From the NCBI GenBank assembly GCA_017305715.1, contig JAFKKG010000011.1:1-64000 (forward strand): a stretch of DNA of 64,000 bases, given 5' to 3'. Below are positions 61,408-64,000 of this stretch, piece by piece. The notes under the pieces are model-generated. The model was not told where the DNA came from. It searched no databases and worked only from the letters and a program-made list of their open reading frames with translations. Source of the DNA: Hyphomicrobiales bacterium. Lineage in GTDB: Bacteria > Pseudomonadota > Alphaproteobacteria > Rhizobiales > Xanthobacteraceae. Position numbers and translations under genes: made by a program. Positions within the stretch are counted from its first letter, which is position 1. Every line of letters begins with the position of its first letter.

Positions 61408-62355
61408 TCAGATTTGCCGCACCACGCCAGGCCTGCCTGTCGCGCATTCCAGCGCGTCGCGGTCCCACTTCGCGGCGTTGGCGGCCGCTTCATAGGTCGT
61501 TTGCAGGAAATCGAGCAAGGCGCGGTCCGGGTCCGCGGCGGTGCGCACGGCATCGTAAGGCAAAACGAATTCGCCCAGCGCCTCGCTGAAGAACGCCGCA
61601 TCGGGACGCACCCTGGTCGCGCGAAAGCCCGCCGGCTCCGGATAGGCATAGCAATAGAACGCGGGATAATCGATCGCGCCGCTTCCCGGCCAGAAGCCGG
61701 CGCTGCTGACCTCGTGCGAATAGGCCTCGTGGGCCACCGCGTCGGGCAGATTGGGCACGCCGCCCGGATGGCGCGGCGCCCGTCGGCCGGAGAAACGCGT
61801 TACCGCGAGATCAAAGCTGCCCCAGAAGAAATGCACCGGGCTCGCCTTGCCGAGGAAGCCGGTGCGGAATTGTTTGAAGATTCGATCGCAATTGACGAGG
61901 ATTTGCAGGAAGCGCCCGACCGCTTCGGGATCGTAGCTGGCATGAACGGTGTCCTGCGGAAACGGAATTGGGTCCGGCAGTTCGTTCGGCATTTCGTCGA
62001 TAGCGGCGGCAATGCCGAGTTCCGCCAGCGCGGCCATCGTCGCGGCGTAGAAACTGGCAACGGATTGTCCTGGAAGCGCGAACTGGCGCTGCGCGCCGTC
62101 GCTGGTCGAGATGCGCAGGACGTGATCGATGAAGTCGAAATCGACCTGGAACGTCCGTGTGCCGTCCGGCACCGGCGACGTCGTCAGGCCGCGTGGCGTG
62201 ACATAGAGCGTCACGTGCCAGGAATGATTGAGCCAGGGCGCTTTCGTCAACCGGATCTTGCCGACGATCTGGGTCCACAAATGCAGCGTGGCATAGCTGT
62301 CGCGCCACGCCGCGGTCGGCAATTCCGGCCAGGGAGTTTGCGCGATGTTGCTCAT
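61408..62355 (-). CDS. DUF5996 family protein
   Basis: A 315-residue cytoplasmic protein of unknown function, widespread in bacteria, recognised by LPTAAWRDSYATLHLWTQIV and KIRLTKAPWLNHSWHVTLYV at the N-terminus and HEAYSHEVSSAGFWPGSG then AFYCYAYPEP in the C-terminal half. No signal peptide or membrane span. GGAGT precedes the ATG by 6 bases. It follows the polysaccharide locus and precedes wrbA on the same strand with a 138-base gap; no functional link is visible. Confidence 0.85.
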   Translation of the reverse strand: MSNIAQTPWPELPTAAWRDSYATLHLWTQIVGKIRLTKAPWLNHSWHVTLYVTPRGLTTSPVPDGTRTFQVDFDFIDHVLRISTSDGAQRQFALPGQSVASFYAATMAALAELGIAAAIDEMPNELPDPIPFPQDTVHASYDPEAVGRFLQILVNCDRIFKQFRTGFLGKASPVHFFWGSFDLAVTRFSGRRAPRHPGGVPNLPDAVAHEAYSHEVSSAGFWPGSGAIDYPAFYCYAYPEPAGFRATRVRPDAAFFSEALGEFVLPYDAVRTAADPDRALLDFLQTTYEAAANAAKWDRDALECATGRPGVVRQI

Positions 62356-62493
62356 GGCTGGACTCCGTGTCGCGGAAAAGTGGATCGGCGACTTCGTAGC
62401 ACGAAACGTTTCGTATCTCGATGCAGTCAGGCGATAGCAACCGGAGCGGCATTCCGGAATGGGAATGCCGCTCCGATCATGTCAGCCATGGAG

Positions 62494-63093
62494 TTAGCCA
62501 TGGAGTTTTTTGGCGGTCTCGGCGATCACGCGTCCTTGATATCGCGCACCCGCCAGTTCGTTCTCGCTGGGCTGGCGGCTGCCGTCGCCGCCGGTGATCG
62601 TGGTGGCGCCATAGGGCGCGCCGCCGGTCACCTCATCGAGCTTCATCTGGCCGGCAAAGCCGTAATTGAGGCCGACGATGGTCATGCCAAAATGGAGGAG
62701 GTTGGTGATGATCGAAAACAGCGTGGTCTCCTGGCCGCCATGTTGCGTGGCGGTCGCGGTGAAGGCGCCGCCGACCTTGCCGTGCAACGCGCCCTTGGCC
62801 CAGAGGCCGCCGGCCTGATCGAGGAAGTTCGCCATCTGCGATGACATGCGGCCGAAGCGGGTGCCGGTGCCGACGATGATGGCGTCGTAATTGGCAAGCT
62901 CCTCCACCTTCGCGACCGGGGCCGCCTGATCGACCTTGTAATAGGATGCCTTGGCGACTTCCGCGGGCACCAGCTCGGGTACGCGCTTGATATCGACGGT
63001 GGCGCCGGCTTCGCGCGCGCCTTCGGCGACGGCGTTCGCCATGGTTTCGATGTGACCGTAAGCGGAATAATAGAGCACGAGTACTTTGGCCAT
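62494..63093 (-). CDS. wrbA: NAD(P)H:quinone oxidoreductase, WrbA type IV
   Basis: A 199-residue flavodoxin-like FMN enzyme. Cofactor loop [34 protein letters not shown], and [14 protein letters not shown] are the WrbA motifs, and the chain length matches. It reduces quinones by two electrons. AGGAGA lies close before the ATG. Same strand as the pirin gene, separated from it by a palindromic repeat. Function assigned with good confidence. Confidence 0.95.
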   Translation of the reverse strand: MAKVLVLYYSAYGHIETMANAVAEGAREAGATVDIKRVPELVPAEVAKASYYKVDQAAPVAKVEELANYDAIIVGTGTRFGRMSSQMANFLDQAGGLWAKGALHGKVGGAFTATATQHGGQETTLFSIITNLLHFGMTIVGLNYGFAGQMKLDEVTGGAPYGATTITGGDGSRQPSENELAGARYQGRVIAETAKKLHG

Positions 63094-63146
63094 GATGGTT
63101 CTCCTGTGAGTTTGGGTTTGAGGTGAGGTGTTCGAGAAAAATCAGC

Positions 63147-63229
63147 CGTCATGCCCGGCCTTGTGCCGGGTATCCACGTCTTTCTTCGCGGCCAAGGCGT
63201 GGATGGCCGGGACGAGCCCGGCCATGACG
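63147..63229. repeat. Dispersed palindromic element between wrbA and pirin genes
   Basis: Outer arms CGTCATGCCCGGC (from 63147) and GCCCGGCCATGACG (to 63229) are largely complementary, and inner arms ATCCACG (63172-63178) and CGTGGAT (63198-63204) pair perfectly. It begins CGTCAT like the elements near 5.2 and 18.3 kb and may belong to the same family. It sits between the stop of the pirin gene and the start of wrbA. Confidence 0.7.
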
Positions 63230-63246
63230 GGGGGGGAGCTGGACGA

Positions 63247-63945
63247 CTACGCCGCGTCGACCAGCACCAGTTCGCTGTCTTCCAGCGCGGTGATCGTCAG
63301 TTTTCCCTCGTCGCGGATCGCCGCACCGTCGCGGGCGTTGACGCGCACACCGTTGACTTCGACGCTGCCGGCCGCCGGCACCAGATAGAGGTTGCGCGTC
63401 TTGCCGGCCGCATATTCCGCGCTCTCACCGGCCTTCAGCGTGGTGGCGAGCACACGGGCATCGGCGCGGATCGGCAGCGCATCCTGGTCGCCGGCGATGC
63501 CGCTGGCGATGGTGACGAGCTTGCCGGAGCGATCCGACTTCGGAAACGGCTTGGCGCCCCAGGTCGGCTGGCCACCCTTGGTGGTCGGCTCGATCCAGAT
63601 CTGGAAGATCCGCGTATTGGTCGGCTCCAGATTATACTCGGAGTGACGAATACCGGATCCCGCGCTCATCACCTGCACGTCGCCCGCCTCGGTGCGTCCC
63701 TTGTTGCCAAGCGAGTCCTGATGGGTGATCGCGCCTTCGCGGACATAGGTGATGATTTCCATGTTGGCGTGGGGATGGGCGGGAAAGCCGGTGTTCGGGG
63801 CGATCTCGTCGTCGTTCCACACCCGCAATGCGCCGTGACCCATATTGTCGGGGTCGTAATGGCTGCCGAACGAGAAGTGGTGCTTCGCCTTCAGCCAGCC
63901 ATGGTCGGCGCCGCCGAGTTTTGCAAAGGGCCTGAGTTCGATCAT
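63247..63945 (-). CDS. Pirin family protein (quercetinase-like)
   Basis: A 232-residue bicupin. Metal ligands His57 and His59 in FPAHPHANME, His101 and Glu103 in GIRHSEYN are intact, as in YhhW-type pirins that open flavonoids. GGAGAA precedes the ATG by about 5 bases. Cytoplasmic. It lies upstream of wrbA in the same direction; both are often stress related. The exact substrate is unknown, as for most pirins. The bases 63946-64000 hold only its upstream region. Confidence 0.92.
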   Translation of the reverse strand: MIELRPFAKLGGADHGWLKAKHHFSFGSHYDPDNMGHGALRVWNDDEIAPNTGFPAHPHANMEIITYVREGAITHQDSLGNKGRTEAGDVQVMSAGSGIRHSEYNLEPTNTRIFQIWIEPTTKGGQPTWGAKPFPKSDRSGKLVTIASGIAGDQDALPIRADARVLATTLKAGESAEYAAGKTRNLYLVPAAGSVEVNGVRVNARDGAAIRDEGKLTITALEDSELVLVDAA

Positions 63946-64000
63946 GGGATTTCTCCGTTGCTTGAATTCCGTTGACCCTTGGATATGCCTCCCGATGTGG

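Noticed and set aside
1-64000. CRISPR arrays, tRNA, rRNA, phage and insertion-sequence genes
   Set aside because: I looked for regularly spaced repeats, clover-leaf type sequence and transposase or integrase motifs and found none; the repeats present are palindromic elements of one to two copies.

Overview
The window looks like chromosomal DNA of a GC-rich alphaproteobacterium, most likely Bradyrhizobium or a close relative in the Nitrobacteraceae. This is inferred from the gene families (tripartite tricarboxylate/Bug transport parts, many flavin and thiamine-diphosphate enzymes, DUF6492 and DUF5996 proteins), high GC with strong third-position bias, and several dispersed intergenic palindromes of the kind I associate with that group. 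I saw no rRNA, tRNA, CRISPR array, transposase or prophage genes. No gene is cut by either window edge.

Layout. 0.2-8.3 kb: an SDR oxidoreductase, a ModE-type one-domain regulator divergent from an old-yellow-enzyme reductase, a GFA-fold protein, a benzoylformate-decarboxylase-like ThDP enzyme, an NtaA/SnaA-type flavin monooxygenase and an M20 peptidase. 8.4-12.4 kb: an IclR regulator convergent with a tctCBA-type tripartite carboxylate transporter. 12.8-19.8 kb: an SCP2-like protein, an alpha/beta hydrolase and a GltIJKL amino-acid ABC transporter with two tandem binding-protein genes, then a D-amino-acid aminotransferase-like gene and an AhpD-like gene. 19.8-23.8 kb: an EmrAB-type efflux pair divergent from a LysR regulator. 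23.8-30.8 kb: a lone Bug binding protein, then a tight five-gene catabolic operon (Ldh-type dehydrogenase, flavin monooxygenase, FAH hydrolase, ThDP enzyme, Bug binding protein). 31.2-35.3 kb: a 1369-residue cyclic-di-GMP protein with five tandem GAF repeats followed by GGDEF and EAL. 36-39.4 kb: a DUF6492 protein, an amidohydrolase, a secreted cupin and a secreted DUF1080 protein.

39.4-61.3 kb is a polysaccharide locus of four transcription units: galE, a WecG-like glycosyltransferase, an ExoP-like Wzz/BY-kinase, a deacetylase, a methyltransferase and a Wzx flippase (leftward); an acyltransferase, a GH26-like glycanase, a GT2 and a Wzy/ligase-type protein (rightward); a glycosyltransferase, a cupin-like oxygenase, a GNAT/CelD protein and a methyltransferase; and a leftward ligase / carrier protein / PLP-decarboxylase / GNAT block. 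No initiating phosphoglycosyl transferase and no Wza exporter are visible, so the locus probably continues elsewhere. The window ends with DUF5996, WrbA and pirin genes.

The most interesting points are the exosortase-A-type ligase/decarboxylase/carrier-protein module sitting in an exopolysaccharide locus with no exosortase, CtrA-like TTAACCAT sites upstream of several polysaccharide genes, an ExoP homologue with a degenerate Walker A motif, a carbohydrate-locus cupin with an HxD...H iron triad, the five-GAF cyclic-di-GMP protein, and a 58-bp tandem duplication of a double hairpin behind the ABC transporter operon.
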